The translations under genes were made by a program, and so were the position numbers. The notes beneath the pieces were generated by a model that did no database searches, was not told the DNA's origin, and worked only from the letters and a program-made list of their open reading frames with translations. Positions 41,777 through 50,025 of a stretch of 64,000 bases of DNA are shown here, piece after piece. The stretch's first letter is position 1. Each line of letters begins with the position of its first letter. The stretch is from LMUY01 sp965199555. Lineage in GTDB: Bacteria > Pseudomonadota > Alphaproteobacteria > Acetobacterales > Acetobacteraceae. The stretch lies in NCBI GenBank assembly GCA_965199555.1, contig CBDASJ010000012.1, positions 186,001-250,000 on the forward strand, in the 5' to 3' direction.

Positions 41777-42729
41777 TGCGGGCGGCCATCCTCACCGGTC
41801 CTGGCCGGGTGGAGATCGTCCGCGTGCCGGTGCCGGAGCCGGGCGCCGGGCAGCTTCGCGTGCGGTTGGCGGGGTGCGGGGTTTGCGCGTCCAATCTCGG
41901 CCCTTGGGCCGGGCCGGACTGGATGACCTTCCCGACGGAACCGGGCGCGCTGGGGCACGAAGGCTGGGGCACCGTCGACGCGATCGGGCCGGGCGTGACG
42001 GGCTTCGCCCCGGGGGAGCCGGTCGCCACGCTGGGCCAGCACGCCTATGCCGAGTACGACCTGGCGGCGGCGGACAGCGTCGTCAAGCTGACCGAGGGCC
42101 TCGCCGCCCGGCCGTTCCCGGGGGAGCCGCTGGGCTGCGCGCTCAACATCTTCCGTCGCAGCCAGGTGACGGCCGGGCAAACGGTGGCCATCGTCGGCAT
42201 CGGCTTCCTGGGCGCGCTGCTCACGCGCCTGGCCACGGATGCCGGGGCGCGCGTCATCGCCATTTCGCGGCGGCCGTTTTCCTTGGCGGTGGCGCGCCGC
42301 ATGGGGGCCGCCGAAACCATCGCCATGGACGACCATTACGCCATCATCGACCAGGTGCGGCGGCTGACCGATGGGGCGCTGTGCGAGCGCGTCATCGAGG
42401 CCGTGGGCAAGCAATGGCCGCTGGACCTCGCCGGCGAGCTGACCGGGGAACGGGGCCGGCTGGTGATCGCCGGCTACCACCAGGACGGCCCGCGCCAGGT
42501 CAACATGCAGATGTGGAACTGGCGCGGGCTGGATGTGATCAACGCGCATGAGCGTGACCCGGCGATCTACCTGGACGGCATGCACGCGGCCGCGGACGCC
42601 GTTGGCAGCGGCCGGCTCGACCCCGATCCGTTGTACACCCACAGCTACGCGCTGGAGGAGCTGGGCACCGCGCTCGACGCAACGCGGGACCGGCCGGACG
42701 GCTTCCTGAAAGCCCTGGTGATGCTGTGA
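41773..42729 (+). CDS. Zinc-binding dehydrogenase (MDR superfamily)
   Basis: The 318-residue medium-chain dehydrogenase starts MMRAAILTGPGRVEIVRVPV. It keeps the catalytic-zinc residues in GCGVCASNLGPW and GHEGWG, and a nucleotide-binding VAIVGIGFLGALLTRLA. The structural zinc-binding cysteine lobe is missing and the enzyme is shorter than typical alcohol dehydrogenases. It probably oxidises or reduces a sugar derivative and works with the Gfo/Idh gene next to it, like the dehydrogenase/oxidoreductase pairs of deoxy-sugar or inositol-type pathways. It overlaps both neighbours by four bases. Confidence 0.84.
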   Translation: MMRAAILTGPGRVEIVRVPVPEPGAGQLRVRLAGCGVCASNLGPWAGPDWMTFPTEPGALGHEGWGTVDAIGPGVTGFAPGEPVATLGQHAYAEYDLAAADSVVKLTEGLAARPFPGEPLGCALNIFRRSQVTAGQTVAIVGIGFLGALLTRLATDAGARVIAISRRPFSLAVARRMGAAETIAMDDHYAIIDQVRRLTDGALCERVIEAVGKQWPLDLAGELTGERGRLVIAGYHQDGPRQVNMQMWNWRGLDVINAHERDPAIYLDGMHAAADAVGSGRLDPDPLYTHSYALEELGTALDATRDRPDGFLKALVML

Positions 42730-43775
42730 GCCGGCGCGTCCGGCTCGGCTTCCTCGGCCTTGGCTGGATCGGCCGCCACCGCATGGCGGCGATGCTGGAC
42801 GGTGGCCAGGTCGAGGCCGCGGGCTTCCTCGACCCCGCGCCCGAACAAGCGGCAGAGGCGCGCCGCCTGGCACCGACCATCCAGCAAGCGGACACGCTCG
42901 ACGCGCTGCTGGACCTCGGGCTGGACGGGCTGGTGATCGCCACGCCGAGCGCGGGGCATGCCGGGCAGTCCATCGCCGCGCTCCAGCGGGGCGTCGCCGT
43001 GTTCTGCCAGAAGCCGCTTGGCCGAAACGAAGGCGAAACCGCGGCCGTCGTCGCCGCCGCGGAACAGGCTGGCCGCTTGCTCGGCGTCGATCTGTCCTAC
43101 CGGCACATCGACGGCATGCGGCACATCCGCGAGTTGGTGGCGGCCGGCGCGCTCGGCCGCATCCATGCGGTGGATTTGGTGTTCCACAATGCCTACGGGC
43201 CGGACAAGCCGTGGTTCTACGACCCGCAGCAATCCGGAGGCGGGTGCGTGATCGACCTCGGCGTCCACCTGGTGGATTTGGCGCTGTGGACGCTCGGCTT
43301 TCCGGCGGTGTCGGCGGTGTCGGCGCAGCTCTTCTCCGGCGGCCACCGTTTGGCGGAGCGGCCGGGCCAGGTGGAGGACCACGCCGTCGCCTTGCTGGAA
43401 CTGGCGACGGGCACGGCGGTCCAGCTCAGTTGTTCGTGGCGGCTGCATGCCGGCCGCGACGCCATCATCTCGGCTGCGTTCCACGGCTCGGCAGGCGGCG
43501 CGACGCTGCGGAACCTCGACGGCTCGTTCTACGACTTCACCGCGGAACGGTATTCCGGCACCGCGACGGAAATCTTGGCGATGCCGCCGGACCCCTGGGG
43601 CGGCAAGGCGGCGGTGGATTGGGCAGTGCGCCTGGCAGCGGGCGAAGGGTTCGATGCGGACGCCTGGCGCTTCGTGGAGGTCGCCCAGGTGCTGGACCGC
43701 ATCTACGACCCGGCCAGGTCGCGGGCGACGTCCGCCAGCACGCTGCCCCAGTCGCCCGGCGCCGGCTGCCGGTAA
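42726..43775 (+). CDS. Gfo/Idh/MocA family oxidoreductase
   Basis: The 349-residue enzyme has the N-terminal dinucleotide motif LGFLGLGWIGRHRMAAMLDG and the family Lys in FCQKPLGRNEGETAAV (EKP-type motif). The HxxxD pair appears in DLGVHLVDLALWTLGFP. It probably acts on a sugar or cyclitol. It starts with a GTG overlapping the MDR gene and ends the eight-gene unit. The last 73 bases overlap the 3' end of the convergent GT9-like gene, an unusually long antisense overlap. Confidence 0.88.
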   Translation: MSRRVRLGFLGLGWIGRHRMAAMLDGGQVEAAGFLDPAPEQAAEARRLAPTIQQADTLDALLDLGLDGLVIATPSAGHAGQSIAALQRGVAVFCQKPLGRNEGETAAVVAAAEQAGRLLGVDLSYRHIDGMRHIRELVAAGALGRIHAVDLVFHNAYGPDKPWFYDPQQSGGGCVIDLGVHLVDLALWTLGFPAVSAVSAQLFSGGHRLAERPGQVEDHAVALLELATGTAVQLSCSWRLHAGRDAIISAAFHGSAGGATLRNLDGSFYDFTAERYSGTATEILAMPPDPWGGKAAVDWAVRLAAGEGFDADAWRFVEVAQVLDRIYDPARSRATSASTLPQSPGAGCR

Positions 43776-44629
43776 AGCCGCATCGAAGGATACCAGGGCG
43801 AGTCAGCGCGGTCCGCCATCCACCGCCAATCCGCCGTGTGCTTCAGCAGTAGCCAGGTCGGCACGTTCAGCGCGCCGGCCAAGTGGGCCACCATCGTGTC
43901 CACCGTGATCACCAGGCGGAGCGACGCGACCAGCCCGGCGGTTTCCCCGACCGTCGCCGGGCAGCCGGCAGGGTTGGCGACGGGAAGGCGGGTGGGGCCG
44001 GGGCACAGCGTGACGCAGCGCCGCTGCGTCAGCGGGGCAAACAGTTCGGCCGGCACGGAGCGTGCGCCATCCCACCCGCCGGCCTGCCAGCACAGCCCAA
44101 ACAGCGGCTCTGGCGCGGCCGGGCCTGCCGCCGCGCACAGATAGGGCGGTGGCAGAACCGCGGGCTTGATCCGTAGCGCGGCGGCGAGTTCCATGATCTC
44201 GATGTCGCATTCGGCCGGCGGCAGCGGATGCGCCGGGTCGAAGCCGACCAGACGGTCGATGCCCGACACGCTCCGCGCCAGCGGCAGCAACTCCGGCTGC
44301 ACCTCCAGCGTGACGGAAGCGGCGCGCTGCCGCAGCGGCGGCAGGTAGCGGAGGAATTGCAGCGTGTCGCCCAGGCCGTGATAGCAGCGGACCAGGACAT
44401 GCCGCCCGTCGAACGGCCGCCCGTCCCAAACCCAGCGCAGGTGGTAGGGCAGCGCCGGGTCGTCGCGGTGCGCCGGGTCGTTGTTCGCGCGCACCGCATC
44501 GCTCACATCCCACGCCCGGCCGTACTCGCCGCGGCGCATGGCCGCATCCCAGTCGGAGCCCAGATCGGCCATCGCCCGGCTCAGGACGCCCGACGCCTGC
44601 TTTACCATTTTCGGTCTGGATGGTGCCAT
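43703..44629 (-). CDS. Glycosyltransferase family 9-like protein
   Basis: The 308-residue protein has WDGRPFDGRHVLVRCYHGLG and GDTLQFLRYLPPL, followed by a C-terminal LRLVITVDTMVAHLAGALNV and WLLLKHTADWRW. This is the layout of the ADP-heptose:LPS heptosyltransferase (GT9) fold, as found in TPR-linked glycosyltransferases. An inverting transferase role is likely, and the substrate is unknown. The start is uncertain: 44629 is used, but the conserved region begins near the ATG at 44572. It is convergent with and overlaps the last gene of the glycan operon, so it is probably a functional associate. Confidence 0.76.
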   Translation of the reverse strand: MAPSRPKMVKQASGVLSRAMADLGSDWDAAMRRGEYGRAWDVSDAVRANNDPAHRDDPALPYHLRWVWDGRPFDGRHVLVRCYHGLGDTLQFLRYLPPLRQRAASVTLEVQPELLPLARSVSGIDRLVGFDPAHPLPPAECDIEIMELAAALRIKPAVLPPPYLCAAAGPAAPEPLFGLCWQAGGWDGARSVPAELFAPLTQRRCVTLCPGPTRLPVANPAGCPATVGETAGLVASLRLVITVDTMVAHLAGALNVPTWLLLKHTADWRWMADRADSPWYPSMRLYRQPAPGDWGSVLADVARDLAGS

Positions 44630-44711
44630 GCAACTCGTTGCAGCGCTTCATTCGCGCTAGCGTTGCGGCGCCGCCGCTGATTTCCGGCACTGCCGCGAGG
44701 AGGTGAAGTCG

Positions 44712-45356
44712 ATGCTGACCGTGTGGGGGCGCAAGACATCGTCCAACGTCCAGGCGCTGATGTGGTGCATCGGCGAACTTGGCCTGCCGTATCGGCGCCA
44801 TGACGCCGGGCACCGCTACGGCGGCACCGACACGCCCGAGTTCCTGGCCATGAACCCCAACGGCACGGTGCCTGTGCTGCGGGATGGCGACGGCGAACCG
44901 CTTTGGGAAACCGGAGCGATCCTTCGCTACCTGGCCACCAGCTACGGCCCGGCGGCGTTCTGGCCGGCGTCGCCGCCCGCCCGCGCCCAAATCGACAAAT
45001 GGGCCGAGTGGTCGAAGATCAACGTCGCCCTGGGCTTCACGGCCCCGATCTTCTGGGCGGTGGTCCGCACGGCCCCCGCTGCCCAGGACCCGGCAGCGAT
45101 CGGGCGCGCCGTCGCCAGGCTGGACGCGGTCCTCGACATCGCCGAGGCGCAGCTTTCCCGCAACGCGTTCCTCGCCGGGGCCGCCTTCACCTTGGCCGAC
45201 ATCCAGTTCGGGCATGTGCTGTATCGCTACTTCGACATCTCGATCGAACGGCCGCCCCGCCCGGCCTTGCGGCGCTACTACGATGCCCTCGCCACCAGGC
45301 CCGCCTTCCGCGAGCACGTCATGGTCTCGTTTGAGGAGCTGCGCGTCCTGGACTAG
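44712..45356 (+). CDS. Glutathione S-transferase family protein
   Basis: The 214-residue protein begins MLTVWGRKTSSNVQALMWCI, where the Ser/Asn after the first strand is the likely GSH-activating residue. The N-terminal thioredoxin fold includes NPNGTVPVLRDGDG with cis-Pro and LWETGAILRYLA. The helical C-terminal domain has FLAGAAFTLADIQFGHVLYR. GGAGG lies eight bases before the ATG. Detoxification or conjugation is the general role. It precedes the tandem binding-protein genes by 71 bases. Confidence 0.9.
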   Translation: MLTVWGRKTSSNVQALMWCIGELGLPYRRHDAGHRYGGTDTPEFLAMNPNGTVPVLRDGDGEPLWETGAILRYLATSYGPAAFWPASPPARAQIDKWAEWSKINVALGFTAPIFWAVVRTAPAAQDPAAIGRAVARLDAVLDIAEAQLSRNAFLAGAAFTLADIQFGHVLYRYFDISIERPPRPALRRYYDALATRPAFREHVMVSFEELRVLD

Positions 45357-45427
45357 CCCGGCGACCGTGTGGCCTCGTGGCCCGATATTTGTATGAGCAG
45401 CGCTGGGCAATACCAGGAGGGCAGGTC

Positions 45428-47005
45428 ATGCGTCGACGGAGTTTGCTGGGCGGCGGCGTGGCGATGGCGGCGGCGGCCGGGTTGCCGCGCCCGGCGGTGT
45501 CGCAGCCCGCGAAAACCTTGCGCTTCGTGCCGCAAGCCAACCTCGCCAACCCCGACCCGATCTGGACCACCGCCACCGTCGCCATCAACCACGGCTACAT
45601 GGTGTGGGACACGCTGTACGGGATCGACGATGCCTTGCAGTCGCAGCCGCAGATGTGCGCTGGGCAGACCGTGTCCGATGACGGGCTCACCTGGGATTTC
45701 ACACTGCGGGACGGCCTGGCCTTCCATGACGGGGAGGCGGTGCGCGGCGTGGACTGCACGACCTCCATCAACCGCTGGGCGCAGCGCAACCCCTTCGGCA
45801 CGCAACTGCTGCAGCAGATGAACGAGATGACGGCGACCGGGGACAAGACCTTCCGCATCCGGTTGAAGACTCCGTTCCAGCAGATGCTGTATGCGCTGGG
45901 CGCCACCGGCTGCGTCGTCATGCCGGAGCACGTGGCCAAGACCCCGGCCAGCACCATGGTGACGGACTACACCGGCAGCGGCCCGTTCCGCTTCCTGCCG
46001 AAGGAGTGGGACGCCGGCAACTTCGCCGCCTATGCCCGCTTCGAAGGCTACAAGCCCCGGCAGGAAGCGCCGCAATGGTTCGCCGGCGGCAAGGTCGCCA
46101 AGTTCGACCGCGTCGAATGGATCGTCCAGCCGGACCCGGCCACCGCCGCGGCGGCGTTGCAGCGCAACGAGGTGGATTGGGTTGAGCAGCCGTTGATCGA
46201 CCTGGTGGGCAGCCTGAAGAAGATGCCGGGTGTGGAGGTCGCCTCCTACGACAAGCTGGGCGTGCTGGCGATGGTCGTGGTCAACCACCTGCATCCCCCG
46301 TTCGACAAGCCGGCCGTGCTGCGCGCCATCCTGGCCGCGACCAACCAGGGGGATTGCGTGCAGGCGGCCGTCGGCGACCAGACGGAGCTGGGCGTCGTGC
46401 CGGTGGGTTTCTTCGTCGACGGCTCGCCCCTGGCCAGCAAGGTCGGGCTGGACGCGCTGGGCCCGGCCAAGGACATCAAGGCGGCGCAGGCGGCGATCAA
46501 GGCGGCCGGCTACAACGGCGAGAAGATCACCTTCATGGCCGCTTCCGACATGCCGGCCCTGATGGCGATCGCGCAGGTGACGCAGGCGCTGTGGACGCAG
46601 TTGGGGCTGAACGTGGACTTCCAGGTGTCCGACTGGGGCACGCTGGTGGCCCGCCGGGTGAAGCAGGACCCGCCGGAGCAGGGCGGCTGGAATGCGTTCT
46701 GCACCACTTGGGCCGGGTTGACGGTGACCAACCCGGGCAGCTCCTTCCCGTTGCAGGCGATCGGGCGCAAGGGCTGGCTGGGCTGGTACGACAACCCGAA
46801 GATGACGCAGTTGCGGGAGCAGTGGCTCGCGGACCCGGACCTCCCGGCGCAGCAGGCGACGTGCCGCGCCATGCAGATGGAAGCGATTGCCAATCCGCCC
46901 TTCCTGCCGCTCGGCCAATGGAAGCAGCCTTGGGCGTTCCGCACCTCGCTGAAGAACTTCGTCCGCTGCGGCAACGTGTTGTTCTGGGGCGTCGAGCGGG
47001 CGTAG
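45428..47005 (+). CDS. ABC substrate-binding protein, family 5, tandem copy 1
   Basis: The 525-residue periplasmic protein has a leader MRRRSLLGGGVAMAAAAGLP with an RRR start like Tat signals. The family 5 body includes LRDGLAFHDGEAVRGVDCTT and TGSGPFRFLPKEWDAG. AGGAGGG lies well placed upstream. It closely resembles the next gene, so a tandem duplication occurred. No permease or ATPase genes are adjacent. It is expected to bind peptides or small organic ligands for a transporter encoded elsewhere. Confidence 0.9.
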   Translation: MRRRSLLGGGVAMAAAAGLPRPAVSQPAKTLRFVPQANLANPDPIWTTATVAINHGYMVWDTLYGIDDALQSQPQMCAGQTVSDDGLTWDFTLRDGLAFHDGEAVRGVDCTTSINRWAQRNPFGTQLLQQMNEMTATGDKTFRIRLKTPFQQMLYALGATGCVVMPEHVAKTPASTMVTDYTGSGPFRFLPKEWDAGNFAAYARFEGYKPRQEAPQWFAGGKVAKFDRVEWIVQPDPATAAAALQRNEVDWVEQPLIDLVGSLKKMPGVEVASYDKLGVLAMVVVNHLHPPFDKPAVLRAILAATNQGDCVQAAVGDQTELGVVPVGFFVDGSPLASKVGLDALGPAKDIKAAQAAIKAAGYNGEKITFMAASDMPALMAIAQVTQALWTQLGLNVDFQVSDWGTLVARRVKQDPPEQGGWNAFCTTWAGLTVTNPGSSFPLQAIGRKGWLGWYDNPKMTQLREQWLADPDLPAQQATCRAMQMEAIANPPFLPLGQWKQPWAFRTSLKNFVRCGNVLFWGVERA

Positions 47006-47042
47006 GGTCCGGTCCGGACCTGACACAAACGGAGCACGGGCC

Positions 47043-48617
47043 ATGCGCCGCCGCACCTTGCTGACTTCCGCCGCCGCTTCCCTGCTGGCGGCGCCGGCGG
47101 TCGCGCAGCCATCCAAGGCGTCCACCTTGCGCTTCGTGCCGCAGGCGAACCTGACGGCGCTGGACCCGGTGTTCACCACCGCCATCGTGACCGCCAACCA
47201 TGGCTACTACGTGTTCGACACGCTCTACTCCAACCCGGCGGACGGCCAGCCCAGGCCGCAGATGGCCGAGGGGCACGACATCTCGCCCGATGGCCGCACG
47301 TGGCGCATCCGACTGCGGGACGGGCTGTTCTTCCACGACGGCAGCCCGGTGCGGGGCGTGGACTGCGTGGCCAGCATCCAGCGCTGGTGCAAGCGGGACC
47401 CGTTCGGCCAACTGATCGCCAAGGTGGTGGAGGAATGGAACGCTCCGGACGACCGCACGATCGAGCTGAAGCTGAGCCGGCCGTTCCCGCTGCTGGCGAC
47501 GGGGCTCGGCAAGCCGGACGCTTCGGTGGCCGTGATGATGCCGGAGCGACTGGCCAAGACCGAGGCCACGACGCAGGTGACGGAGATGGTCGGCTCCGGC
47601 CCGTACCGCTTCCTGCCGGGGGAATACAATTCCGGCAGCCGCGTCGCGTATGAGAAGTTCGACCGCTACAACCCCCGCAAGGAAGCGCCGGACTGGGGGA
47701 CGGGCGGCAAGGTGGCGTATTTCCAACGCGTCGAGTGGTCGATCATCCCGGACCCGGCCACCGCCGCCGCGGCGCTGCGCAACAACGAGATCGATTGGTG
47801 GGAACAGCCGCTGAGCGACCTGCTGCCGACGCTCGCCTCCGATCGGGCGATCCACCTGGCCGTTGCCAACCCGCAGGGCAACGAGTCGCTGATGCGGCTG
47901 AACTGCCTGCAGCCGCCCTTCAACGACGTGGCGATCCGCCGCGCCGTGCTGCTGGGCGTCAACCAGGAAGACTACATGCGCGCCACCTTCGGGGACGATC
48001 AGTCGCTGTGGCGGACCTGCCGCAGCGAGTTCCCCTGCGGCACGGTCTACGAGACGGACGACGACGGCACCCTGATGAAGGGTGACCTCAAGGCGGCGCA
48101 GGCCGCGCTGAAGGCCACCGCCTATGCCGGGCAACGCGTGGTCCTGCTCAGCCCCAGCGACTTCCCGTCCATCGAGCCGCTATGCGCCGTCACCGCGGAT
48201 CTGATGAAGAAGATCGGCTTCAACGTGGACCTGCAATCGATGGATTGGGGCACGGTGGTGCAGCGCCGTGCCAGCATGGAGCCGGTGGAGAAAGGCGGCT
48301 GGAGCGTCTTCCACACTTTCGGCTCGTCCGGCGCCTATTCTTCCCCGGCGACCTCCACCCTGGTGCGCGGCCAGGGCAAGGCCGGCTGGTTCGGCTGGTG
48401 GTCCAGCGACAAGGCGGAGGAGCTGACGCAGGACTGGCTCGCCGCGTCCGACCCCGCGTCGCAGAAGCGCATCGCCGCCGAAATCTCCCGCCTGGCGATG
48501 AACGAGGTGGCGACGATCCCGCTGGGCATCAGCTTCACCAAGACGGCCTACCGCAGCAGCTTGACGGGCGTGCTGCCGGGGGTGGCGCCATACCCTTGGA
48601 ACGTCCGCCCCGCCTGA
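47043..48617 (+). CDS. ABC substrate-binding protein, family 5, tandem copy 2
   Basis: The 524-residue protein starts MRRRTLLTSAAASLLAAPAV, a Tat-like or Sec leader, and shares the opening LRFVPQANLTALDPVFTTAI with copy 1. Matching motifs are FFHDGSPVRGVDCVASIQRW and PYRFLPGEYNSGS. It follows copy 1 after 37 bases on the same transcript. The two differ enough to bind different ligands. It ends immediately beside the convergent GST gene. Confidence 0.9.
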   Translation: MRRRTLLTSAAASLLAAPAVAQPSKASTLRFVPQANLTALDPVFTTAIVTANHGYYVFDTLYSNPADGQPRPQMAEGHDISPDGRTWRIRLRDGLFFHDGSPVRGVDCVASIQRWCKRDPFGQLIAKVVEEWNAPDDRTIELKLSRPFPLLATGLGKPDASVAVMMPERLAKTEATTQVTEMVGSGPYRFLPGEYNSGSRVAYEKFDRYNPRKEAPDWGTGGKVAYFQRVEWSIIPDPATAAAALRNNEIDWWEQPLSDLLPTLASDRAIHLAVANPQGNESLMRLNCLQPPFNDVAIRRAVLLGVNQEDYMRATFGDDQSLWRTCRSEFPCGTVYETDDDGTLMKGDLKAAQAALKATAYAGQRVVLLSPSDFPSIEPLCAVTADLMKKIGFNVDLQSMDWGTVVQRRASMEPVEKGGWSVFHTFGSSGAYSSPATSTLVRGQGKAGWFGWWSSDKAEELTQDWLAASDPASQKRIAAEISRLAMNEVATIPLGISFTKTAYRSSLTGVLPGVAPYPWNVRPA

Positions 48618-49262
48618 TCAGACGTAGCGCCGCAGATGCTGCCCGGGCAGGAGCTGGTACGGTGCCTGCCAGCCCGGCAACGCCTTGATCCGCCCCAGCC
48701 AAGCGCCGATGGCGGGATGGCTCGCCGGCAGGTCGTAGCCGCTTTCCTCCTTCGGGAAGAGCAGGTAGCCGCACATGGACAGGTCGACGATCGTCGGGCG
48801 CTCGGCCACGACAAAGGCGCGAAGTTGCAGGTGCTGTTCCAGGATGCCGAGGAAGTCGTCCACCCGCGCCTTCATGTAGGCGAGCACGGCCGGGTTGGCG
48901 GGCGGCTGGAAGGCGCGGCGGTAGCGGTAGGCCGCCATGAAGCCCGATAGCTTCTGGTTGTCCCAGAACAGCCAGCGCAGGATCTCGAACGCCTCCCGCT
49001 CGTCCGCGCCCGCAAACCGCCCATATCGCGCCGCAAGGTGCAGCAGGATCGGCGCGGTCTGCGTCAGGCTCGTTCCGTCTTCTTCCAACACTGGGATTTC
49101 GCCCATCGGATTGACGGCCTCGCGCCACTCCCGCGTCCAGGTGACGCCGCCGCCGAAATCCGTCCAAACCGGCTCGAATGCCTGGCCGCACAGGGTGAGC
49201 ATCAGCGCCAGCTTGTAGCTGTTCCCAGACTCGGGGAAGTAGTGCAGTCGGTAGCTCGCCAT
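48618..49262 (-). CDS. Glutathione S-transferase family protein
   Basis: The 214-residue protein begins MASYRLHYFPESGNSYKLAL, a beta-like or theta-like GST N-terminus. It has NPMGEIPVLEEDGTSLTQTA and LHLAARYGRF, then a helical C-terminal domain with RPTIVDLSMCGYLL. GGGAGG lies six bases before the ATG at 49262. It is the second GST flanking the tandem binding proteins and may be a functional partner in uptake and conjugation of xenobiotics. A palindromic repeat lies 22 bases upstream. Confidence 0.9.
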   Translation of the reverse strand: MASYRLHYFPESGNSYKLALMLTLCGQAFEPVWTDFGGGVTWTREWREAVNPMGEIPVLEEDGTSLTQTAPILLHLAARYGRFAGADEREAFEILRWLFWDNQKLSGFMAAYRYRRAFQPPANPAVLAYMKARVDDFLGILEQHLQLRAFVVAERPTIVDLSMCGYLLFPKEESGYDLPASHPAIGAWLGRIKALPGWQAPYQLLPGQHLRRYV

Positions 49263-49283
49263 TCGATCCTCCCGTGCAGGTGT

Positions 49284-49306
49284 CCAGAGGACGACTCGTC
49301 CTCTGG
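49284..49306. repeat. Perfect 11-bp palindrome, REP-like
   Basis: CCAGAGGACGA, one C, then TCGTCCTCTGG is an almost perfect palindrome. It is followed by a GGGGTTCAGGGCAAAGCCCC hairpin. Intergenic repeats of this look are common in Acetobacteraceae and relatives as I remember them. It could also be an operator for the GST gene starting at 49262. Confidence 0.5.
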
Positions 49307-49380
49307 TGGGGTTCAGGGCAAAGCCCCGGTGTCTGCTTGGTAACATCGTCATCCGCGCCGCCATTCGGTAGAACACCGCC

Positions 49381-49983
49381 GTGCCGCCCGTCAGCTCCCC
49401 TGAAATCGACCGCTTGATCGGCCTGCTTGCCAAGCTGCCCGGCTTCGGGCCGCGCAGTGCCCGGCGCGCCGTGCTGCGCCTGTTGCAGCAGCCGCAAACC
49501 CGCATGCTGCCGCTGGCCGCCGCCTTGGCGGAAGCGGCGGCCGCGGTCGCCCCGTGCAGCCAATGCGGCAACCTCGACAGCCGGGACCCGTGCGCGATCT
49601 GCACCGATGCCGGGCGCGACCGCAGCCTGGTGTGCGTGGTGGAAGGCGTGGGCGACCTTTGGGCGCTGGAACGCGCGTCGGTGCATCGCGGCCTGTACCA
49701 CGTGCTCGGCGGAACGCTGTCCGCGTTGGGCGGCGTCGGCCCGGACGACCTCAACCTGCGCCCCCTGCTCGCCCGGGTGGCGGAGGGCGGGGTGGCGGAG
49801 GTGATCCTCGCCCTGGGCGCCACCGTGGAAGGCGCCAGCACGGCGCATTGGCTGGCGGAGCGGCTGCAGCCCACCGGCGTGGCGGTCACCCGCGTGGGCC
49901 ATGGCGTGCCGATCGGCGGCGCGTTGGACGTGCTGGATGACGGCACGCTGGGCGCGGCCCTGAAGGCGCGGCGCCCGGCCTGA
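49381..49983 (+). CDS. recR: Recombination protein RecR
   Basis: RecR works with RecF and RecO in loading RecA at DNA gaps. The 200-residue protein has the helix-hairpin-helix LAKLPGFGPRSARRAVL, the four-cysteine zinc finger in CSQCGNLDSRDPCAICTD, and the Toprim domain with VVEGVGDLWALER. The gene starts with GTG. The usual neighbours dnaX and ybaB are absent here. It is divergent from the GST gene and convergent with an MFS pump. Confidence 0.95.
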   Translation: MPPVSSPEIDRLIGLLAKLPGFGPRSARRAVLRLLQQPQTRMLPLAAALAEAAAAVAPCSQCGNLDSRDPCAICTDAGRDRSLVCVVEGVGDLWALERASVHRGLYHVLGGTLSALGGVGPDDLNLRPLLARVAEGGVAEVILALGATVEGASTAHWLAERLQPTGVAVTRVGHGVPIGGALDVLDDGTLGAALKARRPA

Positions 49984-50025
49984 TGCGCGCCGGGTTGGCC
50001 GGGGGCGGCGCGCGGAATACAAGCC

